Shown here one piece after another: positions 42,317 to 51,016 of a DNA stretch of 64,000 nucleotides. Position 1 is the first letter of the stretch. Each line of letters opens with the position of its first letter. The stretch is from Paenibacillus sp. FSL M7-0420 (GTDB lineage Bacteria; Bacillota; Bacilli; Paenibacillales; Paenibacillaceae): contig NZ_JBBOCJ010000001.1 of NCBI RefSeq assembly GCF_038002345.1, positions 7,192,001-7,256,000 of the forward strand, written 5' to 3'. A program made the position numbers and the translations under genes. The notes under the pieces were generated by a model that was given only the letters and a program-made list of their open reading frames with translations, was not told where the DNA came from and searched no databases.

Positions 42317-44082
42317 TGGATTCCCTCCAATTGACTTTGAATAAGCTCATAATAAGCACCCTTCCGCGCAGTCAGCTCGTCGTGTGTGCCTATTTCAGCC
42401 ACCCGTCCCTGCTGCATAACGACAATCAGATCCATGTCGATCATCCAATGCAGGCGGTGTGTAGCCAGGAATACCAGCTTGCCTTCGAATAACGGCAGCA
42501 TCGTCTCCTTCAGCTCATATTCCGTCTCAATGTCCAGATGGGCCGTCGGCTCATCCAGCAGCATAATGGGGCGGCTGCTCAGCAGAGCGCGGGCCAGAGC
42601 CACACGCTGCTCCTGTCCGCCGCTGAGCGAACGGCCGCCGCCGCCGATCATTTCGTTCAATCCCTCTGGCAGCGAGGATACCAGCTTCGATAAACCTGCC
42701 GACTTCAATGCGGCAGCTACCGCTTCCTGGGAAGCCTCAGGATAATAGAACCGGACATTATCAGCCAGAGTGCCGCTGAAGATATACGGGCGCTGCGGAA
42801 TATAAGCCGTCTGCTTCCGCCACCCCTCATCGGTCAGCGCGCTGACACGGTTTCCATTGATCGTAAGTGTCCCAGAGGTTGGATGAAGGAAGCCGCCCAG
42901 AATATCTACAAGCGTAGACTTGCCGGCCCCGCTCTCTCCGATAATGCCAATCTTGCGATAACCGCTGAATTCAAGATGAACAGCTTCAAGTGACGACACT
43001 CCATCCGCTTCATAGGTCACGCCAACCCCTTCAAGCTTCAGGCGGCTGTTATTGTTCCACGTGAAAAAGTCGCCGGACCAAGCTCCGCCCAGGCCTGTCA
43101 TCTCCTTCTGCCCACCCGGCTCCAGCAGCTTCGCCTGGACCGTCTCACGGTCAATGATGCTCTTCATCGCTTCTCCGGCTTCCTTGCCGTCCAGTGTGGC
43201 ATGGAAATCTGCACCCACCAGCCGCACCGGCAGGAAATATTCCGGCGCGAGAATCAGGATCGTCAGTCCGGTAACCAGCGTCATCTGCTCATTAACCAGA
43301 CGCAGACCAAGACTTACCGCTACCGAAGCGACAGACAGCATGGTGAAGAAGTCCAGTGCAAATGAAGACAGGAAGGCAACACGCAGCGTACGCATGGTTG
43401 CTGAACGATAGCGGTCACTGACCTTGGCAATACTCTCACTGTGGCTGCGGCTGCGTCCAAGAAATTTCAGCGTCTCCAGACCGCGCAGCGAATCCACGAA
43501 GTGATTCGATAAGGTACGGTAGGACTTCAGCTGACGGTCCATCTGCTTGCGGGCTGTCATCCCGATCAGGATCATGAATACAATAATAATCGGCATCGTT
43601 AAGGTAAGAATGACACCGCTGGACGTATCCAGGGTGAATACATAGATAAGCAGCAGAGCAGGCGTTACCGCCATACCGACCATACGCGGAATAATCAGCT
43701 CCAGGTACGTTCGGAACTTCGTTACTCCTTCAAGCACTAATGTGACCATATTTCCGGTCCCCCGGTCGCCAGCCAGCCTTGGTCCCAGCTGGAACAGCTT
43801 GTCCATCATCTGTCTCCGCATGCTGCTGCCGGTCGCTTCCGCGAAGCGGTACGCCGCCCGGCTCATCAGCAGAGCGCAGGCATGGCGCACAAGAAACGCA
43901 AGAAGGAACAAGAGCGCTCTAGCCCCTTGTTCCTTCAGCGGTTCTCCCGCAAACAGCGCAGAGACAGCTTCTGCCAGCGACTTCGCCAGCAGAAGAATGG
44001 AGAAGCTTTGCACCAGGGTCAGGAAGCCAACCAGCAGAAAGACAGGCTTAACTCCTTTGTACCCAAGCAAATTTTTATCCAT
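42313..44082 (-). CDS. cydD: Thiol reductant ABC exporter subunit CydD
   Basis: This 589-residue partner of CydC has six membrane helices and an ATPase domain with Walker A GESGAGKST, signature LSGGQEQRV and Walker B IMLLDEPTAHLD. The His switch is ATHRLHW. MGMAVTPALLLIYVF and the FLGRSRSHSESI coupling region agree with CydD. It begins one base inside the cydB stop and overlaps cydC by four, so all are coupled. In Bacillus the order cydABCD is the same. Its partner CydC and the oxidase subunits are encoded beside it, as expected for export of reductant during cytochrome bd maturation. Confidence 0.93.
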   Translation of the reverse strand: MDKNLLGYKGVKPVFLLVGFLTLVQSFSILLLAKSLAEAVSALFAGEPLKEQGARALLFLLAFLVRHACALLMSRAAYRFAEATGSSMRRQMMDKLFQLGPRLAGDRGTGNMVTLVLEGVTKFRTYLELIIPRMVGMAVTPALLLIYVFTLDTSSGVILTLTMPIIIVFMILIGMTARKQMDRQLKSYRTLSNHFVDSLRGLETLKFLGRSRSHSESIAKVSDRYRSATMRTLRVAFLSSFALDFFTMLSVASVAVSLGLRLVNEQMTLVTGLTILILAPEYFLPVRLVGADFHATLDGKEAGEAMKSIIDRETVQAKLLEPGGQKEMTGLGGAWSGDFFTWNNNSRLKLEGVGVTYEADGVSSLEAVHLEFSGYRKIGIIGESGAGKSTLVDILGGFLHPTSGTLTINGNRVSALTDEGWRKQTAYIPQRPYIFSGTLADNVRFYYPEASQEAVAAALKSAGLSKLVSSLPEGLNEMIGGGGRSLSGGQEQRVALARALLSSRPIMLLDEPTAHLDIETEYELKETMLPLFEGKLVFLATHRLHWMIDMDLIVVMQQGRVAEIGTHDELTARKGAYYELIQSQLEGIH

Positions 44083-45095
44083 TAGTATTCAAGATGCTCC
44101 TTCTCATGAACCCGTTTGTGGAAGATGAAATAACTCCAGATCTGATAGCCCAGCACGAACGGCAGCAGGGTCAGCGCTACAATCGTCATCACCTTCAGCG
44201 AATATTGGCCGGAGGCCGCATTCGTAATCGTCAGGTTGAACGCCTGATCCAGCGAGCTGATCATAACCCGCGGGAAGAGTCCGATGAAGATCGATGCAAC
44301 AGACAGCGCCATCACAGCGCCGGTCATCCCGAAGGCATAGCCGTCCTTCTTCTTAGTCATGAAATATCCGGCCAGCAGATAAGCGGCGACAGCGAGAACA
44401 ACTACAATCCACAGCAGCGTTCCGCGTTTATCGAAGATATCCGTCATAGTATATGTCATCACAACGAAGGCTACCAAGAGCGCCGCCAGTGGAATCAGCA
44501 GCTTCTGGGCCAGCTTACGCGCCCGTTCCTGCAGATCTCCAAGCGTGCGGAGCGTAGTGAACATCAGCCCGTGCACCAGACACAGCAGGACAACCGTAAT
44601 CCCTGCAACCACCGTATACGCATTGACGATATCGAAGAATCCGGCATACATCTGCATATCCTTGTCGATCGGCAAGCCCTTGATGAAGCTGGCGAATACC
44701 ACGGCGAGCAGGAACGGCGGCAGGAAGCTGCCGAAGAAGATGCAGACATCCCATGTTTTCTGCCAAGCCTTGGAATCGCGCTTGCCTCTGAATTCGAAGG
44801 CGACACCACGGGCGATCAACGCCAGCAGAGCAAATACAAACGGAATATAGAAGCCGCTGAACAGCGTAGCATACCAGTGCGGGAAGGCCGCGAACATTGC
44901 ACCGGCACCCGTAATCAGCCATACCTCATTCGCATCCCAGAACGGCCCGATCGAATTGATCAGTATCCGTCGCTCCGTATCATTCTTAGCCAGAATCTGC
45001 GTCTCCATCCCTACACCGAAGTCGAAGCCTTCCAGGAAGAAGAACCCGACGAACAGCACCGCAATCAGCAGAAACCATAATTCATTAAGTGACAT
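44082..45095 (-). CDS. cydB: Cytochrome bd oxidase subunit II
   Basis: This 337-residue integral membrane subunit has eight to nine helices. It starts MSLNELWFLLIAVLFVGFFFLEGFDFGVGM and contains NSIGPFWDANEVWLITGAGAMFAAFP, both signatures of CydB. With CydA it forms the quinol oxidase that reduces oxygen at very low concentrations without pumping protons. Three bases separate it from the cydA stop and it overlaps cydD by one base. Its start has little ribosome-binding sequence of its own, so translation probably depends on cydA. Confidence 0.96.
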   Translation of the reverse strand: MSLNELWFLLIAVLFVGFFFLEGFDFGVGMETQILAKNDTERRILINSIGPFWDANEVWLITGAGAMFAAFPHWYATLFSGFYIPFVFALLALIARGVAFEFRGKRDSKAWQKTWDVCIFFGSFLPPFLLAVVFASFIKGLPIDKDMQMYAGFFDIVNAYTVVAGITVVLLCLVHGLMFTTLRTLGDLQERARKLAQKLLIPLAALLVAFVVMTYTMTDIFDKRGTLLWIVVVLAVAAYLLAGYFMTKKKDGYAFGMTGAVMALSVASIFIGLFPRVMISSLDQAFNLTITNAASGQYSLKVMTIVALTLLPFVLGYQIWSYFIFHKRVHEKEHLEY

Positions 45096-45098
45096 GGG

Positions 45099-46487
45099 TT
45101 AGCCCTCCTTGTTATACGGATCGTGGGATTCACCGTGTTCGTTATCCATAGCATAAGGACCTTTTTTGATCACTTTGACGAACAGGCCGACCAGCACTGC
45201 ACCCAATATGGCATAGATCGCGGTAAAAGAAATCACCGAGAACAGCACCTGTCCGCTCGTAATATTAGGTGATACACTGTCTTCTGTAGTCATAAGTCCG
45301 AATACAGTCCATGGCTGACGCCCGATCTCTGTCATAATCCAGCCGGCCGTGTTGGCAATCGGCGGAAGCAGCAGTCCCCAGAACATGAAGCGCATGAACC
45401 AGGTATTGGGTCTGTCCATCTTTTTACGCCACATGAGGTAGATAGCATATACCCCGAACAGCATCATCAGCGTGCCGGCAGCAACCATGATCCGGAAGCT
45501 CCAGAAGGTTGTTTTGACCGGCGGAATATAATCTCCTGGTCCGTAGGCTACTTCATACTCCTTCTGCAGCTCCAGCATCCCCTTCACATCACCGGAGAAT
45601 TTACTGTAGGACAGGAAGCTCAGCAGATACGGAACCTGAACCTCATTGCTGTTGGTCTGGTTCTTCACATCGATATTGGCAAATACGGTCCAAGGTGCCG
45701 GGTCGCCGCTCTCACCCCACAGCGCTTCGGATGCTGCCATCTTCATCGGCTGTGTCTCTACCAGATATTGAGCCTGTGCATGTCCTGCAACAGCAACGCC
45801 GAAGGAAGAAATAACCCCTACAATGGCTGCAATCTCGAATGATTTCCGGAAAAAAGCAACGTCCTGCTTCTTAAGCAATTTGTAAGCACTGATCCCTGTT
45901 ACCAGGAAGGCGCCTGTAGCGTAGGCGGCAAGCACTGTATGCGGGAATTCCACCAGCAGCTGGCCGTTCGTAATCAGTGCGAAGATATCATTCATTTCAG
46001 CCCGACCGTTATTTATTGCGAAGCCGACCGGATGCTGCATGAACGAGTTAGCCAGCAGAATCCAGAATGCCGACAGCATCGTTCCGAAGGCGACCAGCCA
46101 GATGGATAACAGATGAATCCGCTTGGATACCTTATCCCAGCCGAAGATCCAGATTCCGATGAACGTGGACTCCAGGAAGAAGGCCAACAAGGCTTCAATC
46201 GCAAGCGGAGCCCCGAACACATCACCGACGAAGCGCGAATAATCCGACCAGTTCATCCCGAACTGGAACTCCTGCAAGATCCCTGTTACTACACCTACTG
46301 CGAAGTTAATCAGGAATAGCTTCCCCCAGAATTGCGCCATTCTTTTGTACTCTTCATTGCCCTTTCTTACGTACATGGTCTCCATAATGGCAATTATGAG
46401 CGCAAGTCCGATCGATACTGGCACAAAGAAATAATGAAAAATTGTCGTCGACGCAAATTGTATACGCGACAGCAGTACTGTATCCAT
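45099..46487 (-). CDS. cydA: Cytochrome bd oxidase subunit I
   Basis: This 462-residue subunit holds the quinol site and three hemes. Expected ligands are visible: His18 in TTIFHYFFVPVSIG, the His in LVEFPHTVLAAY and the Met in GWIMTEIGRQPW, the last block being the family hallmark. The quinol (Q) loop is the short form of Firmicutes. ATG at 46487 follows GGAAGGGGAG; the frame opens at 46511 but that start lacks spacing. Upstream are an FNR-like and a Rex-like dyad, so expression should rise with low oxygen or high NADH. Confidence 0.96.
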   Translation of the reverse strand: MDTVLLSRIQFASTTIFHYFFVPVSIGLALIIAIMETMYVRKGNEEYKRMAQFWGKLFLINFAVGVVTGILQEFQFGMNWSDYSRFVGDVFGAPLAIEALLAFFLESTFIGIWIFGWDKVSKRIHLLSIWLVAFGTMLSAFWILLANSFMQHPVGFAINNGRAEMNDIFALITNGQLLVEFPHTVLAAYATGAFLVTGISAYKLLKKQDVAFFRKSFEIAAIVGVISSFGVAVAGHAQAQYLVETQPMKMAASEALWGESGDPAPWTVFANIDVKNQTNSNEVQVPYLLSFLSYSKFSGDVKGMLELQKEYEVAYGPGDYIPPVKTTFWSFRIMVAAGTLMMLFGVYAIYLMWRKKMDRPNTWFMRFMFWGLLLPPIANTAGWIMTEIGRQPWTVFGLMTTEDSVSPNITSGQVLFSVISFTAIYAILGAVLVGLFVKVIKKGPYAMDNEHGESHDPYNKEG

Positions 46488-46550
46488 ATTTCTCCCCTTC
46501 CTTCTCCCCATTTCGTTATGTCTATTTTGTCAAATTTCTATCACTCAAAG

Positions 46551-46566
46551 TGTGATAATCATCACA
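46551..46566. promoter_or_regulatory. FNR/CRP-like site upstream of cydA
   Basis: TGTGATAATCATCACA is a perfect dyad of the form TGTGA-N6-TCACA, the pattern bound by FNR/CRP proteins. It lies about 65 bases before the cydA start. A Rex dimer could also bind it. Confidence 0.55.
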
Positions 46567-46601
46567 TTATACGCCCCGTTTAGGCATAAAAAACAATAAA
46601 T

Positions 46602-46619
46602 TTGTGACAAATATCACAA
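46602..46619. promoter_or_regulatory. Rex-like site upstream of cydA
   Basis: TTGTGACAAATATCACAA has perfect TTGTGA/TCACAA arms with a six-base AT-rich centre, the Rex consensus. In Bacillus, Rex represses cydABCD at high NAD/NADH ratio. Confidence 0.75.
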
Positions 46620-46634
46620 TTTTGCATTTAAAAG

Positions 46635-46663
46635 CAAAAAAAATAAGACGGTTTCACCGTCTT
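46635..46663 (-). terminator. Terminator of the ydjO-like gene
   Basis: AAGACGG (46645-46651) pairs with CCGTCTT (46657-46663), followed on the minus strand by a run of eight T residues. It shields the cyd promoter from upstream transcription. Confidence 0.85.
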
Positions 46664-46710
46664 GAAGGTGCCCTGCATATATAGTTGTCTTGACTCATAA
46701 AGGTATTGGT

Positions 46711-46941
46711 CTAGGTAATGGAAATACCTTTCTTAAGCGATTTGAGATCGCCATTTGAATTAAGCAATTGCGGCAGCATCTTCATGCTACGAACCATTGG
46801 GGAATGACAGAGACGGCAGGAAGGCGCATGTTCAAATGCGAAATTATCCCTCATCCATCCATTGCAATCCTCATTGGTACAGGCCCAAATTGCGGTATTT
46901 TCTTCCGGTACTTCCTCCAAAGGCTTTTTCCGGTAGTTCAT
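46711..46941 (-). CDS. Cold-inducible YdjO-like zinc-ribbon protein
   Basis: This 76-residue protein has four cysteines in a ribbon pattern: CTNEDCNGWMRDNFAFEH, then CRLCHSPM. YdjO is a small cold-inducible Bacillus protein of unknown function; this one shares the WACTNEDCNGWMR and SPMVRSMKMLP segments. ATG at 46941 follows GGGAGGAAC. It is encoded directly after a cold-shock protein gene on the same strand, though a terminator lies between them. The arrangement fits joint induction after a temperature drop. Confidence 0.8.
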   Translation of the reverse strand: MNYRKKPLEEVPEENTAIWACTNEDCNGWMRDNFAFEHAPSCRLCHSPMVRSMKMLPQLLNSNGDLKSLKKGISIT

Positions 46942-46982
46942 TGCCGTTCCTCCCTTCCTTTATGTTGCAAGCAAGTAATGAT

Positions 46983-47021
46983 AAAAAAAGACCGTCCCAA
47001 CTTTCACAAGCGGGGACGGTA
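46983..47021 (-). terminator. Terminator of the cold-shock gene
   Basis: ACCGTCCC (46991-46998) and GGGACGGT (47013-47020) form an eight-base stem, with CTTTTTTT on the minus strand. Confidence 0.85.
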
Positions 47022-47032
47022 CCTTCTATTAA

Positions 47033-47233
47033 TTACAGTTTTACAACGTTTTCGGCTTGTGGTCCGCGGTTGCCTTGAACAACGTTGAATTCAACGCGTT
47101 GGCCTTCGTCCAAAGTTTTGAAGCCGTCGCCAGTGATTGCGCTGAAGTGAACGAATACGTCGCTTCCGCCTTCAACTTCGATGAAACCGAATCCTTTTTC
47201 TGCGTTGAACCATTTAACTGTACCTGTTTGCAT
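47033..47233 (-). CDS. Cold-shock protein (CspA family)
   Basis: This 66-residue OB-fold protein binds single-stranded RNA and DNA and melts mRNA structure in the cold. RNP1 (KGFGFI) and RNP2 (VFVHF) are intact in [20 protein letters not shown] and [13 protein letters not shown] at 47233 lies behind GGAGGTAAC; the GTG or ATG forms further upstream were not used. The gap of nearly 400 bases to htrA could include the long structured 5' leader typical of csp mRNAs, though I could not prove a promoter. Confidence 0.94.
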   Translation of the reverse strand: MQTGTVKWFNAEKGFGFIEVEGGSDVFVHFSAITGDGFKTLDEGQRVEFNVVQGNRGPQAENVVKL

Positions 47234-47626
47234 GTGTGTTACCTCCACAAATTTAAATTAATATGTTCTTTTTATCTTCAGACAAAGAAAAAATTCACAC
47301 ATTGAGAAAGGTTGTAGCTTTGGTTGACAGCCCTTTTCAATGCGAGAATAAGGTATCAATGTAAGAATAATTTCATGTTACCACACCTTAATAACAAAGG
47401 CAAGCTGTTCTATCCTAATTCCTCCGTTTTTTCCCTTATAAGGACTACTTCCCAATGTAAGGGCTACCAGTCATATTAAATTGTAATATTTATACCCAAT
47501 GCTACCAATTACCCCATTTATTTATTCTTGAAACAGCCCCGCCCTCTTCTTTTTTCCTGAAAAGGACGGCTTGAACTGTTTCCGTAATCGTGACTGCCTC
47601 ATTATTATATACGGCCATTTCCAATT
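47234..47626. other. Gene-free region between csp and htrA
   Basis: About 390 AT-rich bases with no plausible gene. It should hold the csp promoter and leader and the end of the htrA transcript. Near 47565-47600 an imperfect GC-rich inverted repeat (GGACGGC and GCCCTCTTC side) may stop htrA transcription, but the pairing is poor. Confidence 0.5.
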
Positions 47627-48874
47627 TTATTCCTCTGGCTTCTCAAGAAGCTGGACCGTGGTCTGCTTCACTTCACCATTGCGGTAAAAGGTAATCTTCA
47701 GCTTATCGCCGATCTTGGTATGATCGTACAGATATTTGCGCAGCGACAGGGTGGAGGTAATCGGCTTATCGTTGAACTTCGTAATTACATCGTTAAGCTG
47801 CAGACCCGCATCCTTCGCCGGTCCCACCGCATCCAGAACTACAACCCCATCGGTTACTACAGACGGAAGATTAAGCTCCTTGCGCTGGTCGTCGGCCAGC
47901 GGCACATACGGATTATTCAGATCCACTGAATAGACGCCCAGATATGACCGGGCTATCCGGCCTTTGGAGGTAAGCTCATTGGCTGTATCCACCACATGAT
48001 TGGCGGGAATCGCAAAGCCCAGTCCCTCTACCCCCGTATCGGAGATCTTCATCGTATTGATACCAATCACCTTGCCGTCCAGATCCACTAGTGCGCCCCC
48101 GCTGTTGCCCTCGTTAATGGCCGCATCCGTCTGGATCACTTCCTGCTCCCAATCGTACACGCCGTCCTGGTTCAGTGACACCGGTATCGTCCGCTCTGTA
48201 TAGCTGACAATGCCGGAAGTCAGTGTATCTCCAAGCCCCAGCGGATTGCCGATGGCAATGACAGTCTCACCCAGACGCAGCTTGGAGGAATCCCCGATCT
48301 CAGCAATCCGGTCGATTCCCTTGCCGTCAATGGAGAGTACAGCAATATCGCTCACCTTGTCGGCCCCTACCAGCTCCGCCTTGTGTGTCACGCCGTCTAC
48401 TGTAACCACTTCCAGCTTGCCGGCACCCTCAATGACATGATTATTCGTGATGATAAATGCCTTATTGTCATCCTTCTTATAGATAACTCCCGACCCTAGC
48501 GCAGATTCATCGAGAATATTAAGTTCCTTATTGTCTTGTTTATGATTAATGATGCTCACTACCGCAGGGCGGATATGTGCAGCAGCCTGAATAATCCGGT
48601 CATACGGATCTGCGCTGCTCGCAGCCACCTTATCAATAACCACCGGAGCCTGAGCTCTCTCAGCGGCGAACTGTCCCGTTACCAGACTGAACAGCAGCAC
48701 AGCCGCTACAGCACTGCAGACAGAGCTAATCAGCGAGATCTGCCAGGTTGCCAGCGACCGCTTCGATTTGCGGACAGCCCACTTGCCGTCAGCATAACCG
48801 CCGGTTGATTTAGATTTGCCGCTTTTGCGCCGTGACACCTTGGTTGAATAGAAATCATCATCGAATAATCCCAT
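47627..48874 (-). CDS. htrA: HtrA/DegP-type membrane serine protease
   Basis: This 415-residue protease has a cytoplasmic N-terminus of about 40 residues, one membrane anchor (about 45-66), a trypsin-like domain with triad His146 (ITNNHVIEG), Asp176 (SDIAVLSI) and Ser258 (NEGNSGGALV), and one PDZ domain (about 310-410). It degrades misfolded proteins outside the membrane. ATG at 48874 behind GGGGAGAG was chosen; the longer frame to 48931 starts in a poor context. It follows the wal operon by a gene-free stretch. In Bacillus, htrA-family genes are induced by the CssRS two-component system. Confidence 0.92.
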   Translation of the reverse strand: MGLFDDDFYSTKVSRRKSGKSKSTGGYADGKWAVRKSKRSLATWQISLISSVCSAVAAVLLFSLVTGQFAAERAQAPVVIDKVAASSADPYDRIIQAAAHIRPAVVSIINHKQDNKELNILDESALGSGVIYKKDDNKAFIITNNHVIEGAGKLEVVTVDGVTHKAELVGADKVSDIAVLSIDGKGIDRIAEIGDSSKLRLGETVIAIGNPLGLGDTLTSGIVSYTERTIPVSLNQDGVYDWEQEVIQTDAAINEGNSGGALVDLDGKVIGINTMKISDTGVEGLGFAIPANHVVDTANELTSKGRIARSYLGVYSVDLNNPYVPLADDQRKELNLPSVVTDGVVVLDAVGPAKDAGLQLNDVITKFNDKPITSTLSLRKYLYDHTKIGDKLKITFYRNGEVKQTTVQLLEKPEE

Positions 48875-49229
48875 GTTACACTCTCTCCCCTCTATTGCCA
48901 CCGCATTCACGACTGAACGCCAAGCAACCACGCCCGAGCTTAACCGCTATATCTCTTAGACTTCACGAAGTACTAAAAGGTTTCACTTGATTTATTCACC
49001 ACATTCCAGTGGGTTCTAAGCGCAAGGGATGTCTATTATTCTAATAAGCTACTAAAAAGTTTAACAGCTTGTATCCGGAATATTTTGCAACTTAAAAGAC
49101 TACAATAGGATTAGAACGCTCTATATGATTGTATCACAGGCAGCCGCGCTGCCCACATGTTTTCTATGTTAAATAAATGTAAATTATTCACAGCTTCATT
49201 ACTATCCATTTCACAAGGAGGGCCCGACT
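48875..49229. promoter_or_regulatory. Upstream region of htrA and the 68-aa gene
   Basis: No gene is seen in these 355 bases. TACTAAAAGGTTT (48971-48983) recurs as TACTAAAAAGTTT (49050-49062), 79 bp apart, and may be a regulator site of htrA. A short perfect hairpin with arms GGCAGC/GCTGCC lies at 49139-49153. Confidence 0.4.
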
Positions 49230-49436
49230 ATGGAATCTTTTTCAACAAGTAAAGATCTGGTGCAATTCATTGGCAAGCTGGGGGACCTTAAGGATGAACA
49301 TTATCAGCTGATTCTTGTCCAGCATGCAATGATTGAGCTGTTAATCGATAAAGGGCTATTCTCCCGCCAGGAGCTGGAGCACAAGATTACCGAGGTTGAC
49401 CGTCTTATGACTGGCTCACCTTATCCCATGGCGTAG
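49230..49436 (+). CDS. Small hypothetical protein, 68 aa
   Basis: This gene encodes a helical acidic protein of 68 residues with no signal or membrane segment. HYQLILVQHAMIELLIDKGLFSRQELEHKITEVDRLM looks like a helical hairpin; the DKGLFSRQELE wording recalls nitrile hydratase-like accessory helices, but I cannot assign it. ATG at 49230 follows AAGGAGGG, the best ribosome-binding site in the neighbourhood. Its last 32 bases overlap the 3' end of walJ on the other strand. It is the only plus-strand gene in the right third of the window. Confidence 0.7.
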   Translation: MESFSTSKDLVQFIGKLGDLKDEHYQLILVQHAMIELLIDKGLFSRQELEHKITEVDRLMTGSPYPMA

Positions 49437-50211
49437 GCCGGTCATAGTAGGTGTCGCAGAGCCTGAACTCACTGTCTTTGTAAAAGCAGCCCCGGTCCTC
49501 CATAGCCCCGCGCACGGACATCTTCGCCAGATCCATCATATTATGGTCTCTGCTCAGATGTGCCAGGTAAGCGCGCTTGGTCCGCCCGCTCAGAATCTCG
49601 CTGAGCGCTGCGCCTGCCGCCTCATTGGACAGATGCCCCAGATCGCCGAGAATCCGCCGCTTCGTATTCCAGGGATAACGCCCCATCCGCAGCATTTCGA
49701 TATCATGATTCGACTCCAGCACCAGCACATCGGCATCCGATATGGCCGTTCTCACCTTGTCGCTGACATACCCGAGGTCTGTCGCAACACATAGCTTCTC
49801 CTTGCCATCATAGAAATTGTAAGCCACCGGCTCTGCAGCATCGTGGGAGATGGCGAAGGATTCCACCCGCATACTGCCGAAATCCCGGTGCTGCCCGGTT
49901 TCCATAACGACCCGGTTATGCTCCTCAATCTTGCCAATCCCCTTCTCAATGGCTCCCCAGGTGTTCGAATTCGCATAGATCGGAAGATTATACTTGCGGG
50001 CCATCGCGCCCAGCCCCTTAATATGATCCGAATGCTCGTGGGTCACAAGAATTCCGTCCAGCTCCGCTCCCGTCAGTTCGCGCATGGCCAGCAGCTCGTC
50101 AATCCGCTTCGCGCTCAGACCCGCGTCGATCATAAGTGTGGTCTCGCCATTGCGCACCACTGTCACATTCCCGGTAGAACCGCTGGACAGTACTGTAAAT
50201 GAAATCCCCAT
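49405..50211 (-). CDS. walJ: WalJ (YycJ) metallo-beta-lactamase-fold hydrolase
   Basis: This 268-residue protein has the MBL-fold metal motif THEHSDH (HxHxDH) and later HD and H ligands (ISHDAAEPV, AHLSRDH). It starts GISFTVLSSGSTGNVTVV, as in YycJ. The fold suggests 5'-3' DNA exonuclease activity; YycJ relatives act in mismatch repair and in coordinating cell division with replication. ATG at 50211 follows AAGGAG. The open frame to 50370 overlaps walI and has arginine-rich, non-family residues. It is the last gene of the wal operon, 16 bases after walI. Confidence 0.92.
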   Translation of the reverse strand: MGISFTVLSSGSTGNVTVVRNGETTLMIDAGLSAKRIDELLAMRELTGAELDGILVTHEHSDHIKGLGAMARKYNLPIYANSNTWGAIEKGIGKIEEHNRVVMETGQHRDFGSMRVESFAISHDAAEPVAYNFYDGKEKLCVATDLGYVSDKVRTAISDADVLVLESNHDIEMLRMGRYPWNTKRRILGDLGHLSNEAAGAALSEILSGRTKRAYLAHLSRDHNMMDLAKMSVRGAMEDRGCFYKDSEFRLCDTYYDRPTPWDKVSQS

Positions 50212-50227
50212 ATCTCTCCTGCTCCTT

Positions 50228-50968
50228 CTACTCTGTTGTCTTCGGACTGATAATGTCCGCACTGATCGCATCCATATAATAGGCGCTGCCGTCCTCCAGC
50301 ATGAACCGCCACATCGGCGAAGCCACCTGGCTCTCGGAGTTGAACAGCTCGCCGTAATAGCCCAGCTCAATCTCCTTCACTGCGGCATCCGCAGGAAAAT
50401 ACTTCTCGATCAGACTGCTAAGCGCCTGCGAAGCCGGGAGCACCTTCTGCAGATCCTCGCTCCGGCTTGCTGCGATCTCAATCTTCGGCCAGCGGTAGGC
50501 CACAATCTTCTGGTCACTGTTAATCAGCTCCAGCCGCACTCTGAACAGAGACCACTTGTTATCCACCAGCGGATGCAGGACGAACCTGCCGACCTCACTC
50601 TCCTGTGAATCGAACCGGTAATTGGCAATGTCGGGAATCTGGCTCTTCAGCAGATTGCTCAACTCCGAGAACGAGGAGTACATCAGCTTGCTGTCGATCG
50701 GCTCCTTAAGCTTCACAGGCAGTTCATTCTGCTCTTCGGCCGAATAACGGTACGTGATATCAGGCAGCTGCGGAGTAGCAGCCGGAATCGGACATAGCAG
50801 CCGGATATTCTTCTCCTCCATCACCGCCTGAGTCTCTGCGGACAGGGAAGTGAAGTCAAGTCCCGCACTGACCTGATCGCGCACATCGATCCATAGCTGA
50901 TAGCACAGCAGCAGATTCAGCACCAGAAAGGCATATATCAATACACTCTTGGCCCTTCCCCAGTCCAT
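50228..50968 (-). CDS. walI: Regulator of WalK, WalI (YycI)
   Basis: This 246-residue protein has one N-terminal membrane helix (MDWGRAKSVLIYAFLVLNLLL) and an outer domain that pairs with WalH. Together they restrain the WalK sensor kinase through its membrane region. The C-terminus MWRFMLEDGSAYYMDAIS fits YycI/YycH-type folds. Sequence conservation is low in this family, so gene order (walR-walK-walH-walI-walJ) carries most of the identification. ATG at 50968 follows GGAGGG. It starts 48 bases after walH. Confidence 0.88.
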   Translation of the reverse strand: MDWGRAKSVLIYAFLVLNLLLCYQLWIDVRDQVSAGLDFTSLSAETQAVMEEKNIRLLCPIPAATPQLPDITYRYSAEEQNELPVKLKEPIDSKLMYSSFSELSNLLKSQIPDIANYRFDSQESEVGRFVLHPLVDNKWSLFRVRLELINSDQKIVAYRWPKIEIAASRSEDLQKVLPASQALSSLIEKYFPADAAVKEIELGYYGELFNSESQVASPMWRFMLEDGSAYYMDAISADIISPKTTE

Positions 50969-51016
50969 AACGTCCCTCCTCGAATCGGTATTCTGTCCGC
51001 TTGGCTTAACTCCGCC

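Noticed and set aside
44094..45080. 328-codon open frame antisense to cydB
   Set aside because: Long only because cydB lacks certain codons; the product is extremely rich in Gln, Arg and Glu and matches nothing.
50212..50370. N-terminal extension of walJ
   Set aside because: The extra 53 codons are Arg/Trp-rich, overlap walI and precede a normal family start with a good ribosome-binding site at 50211.
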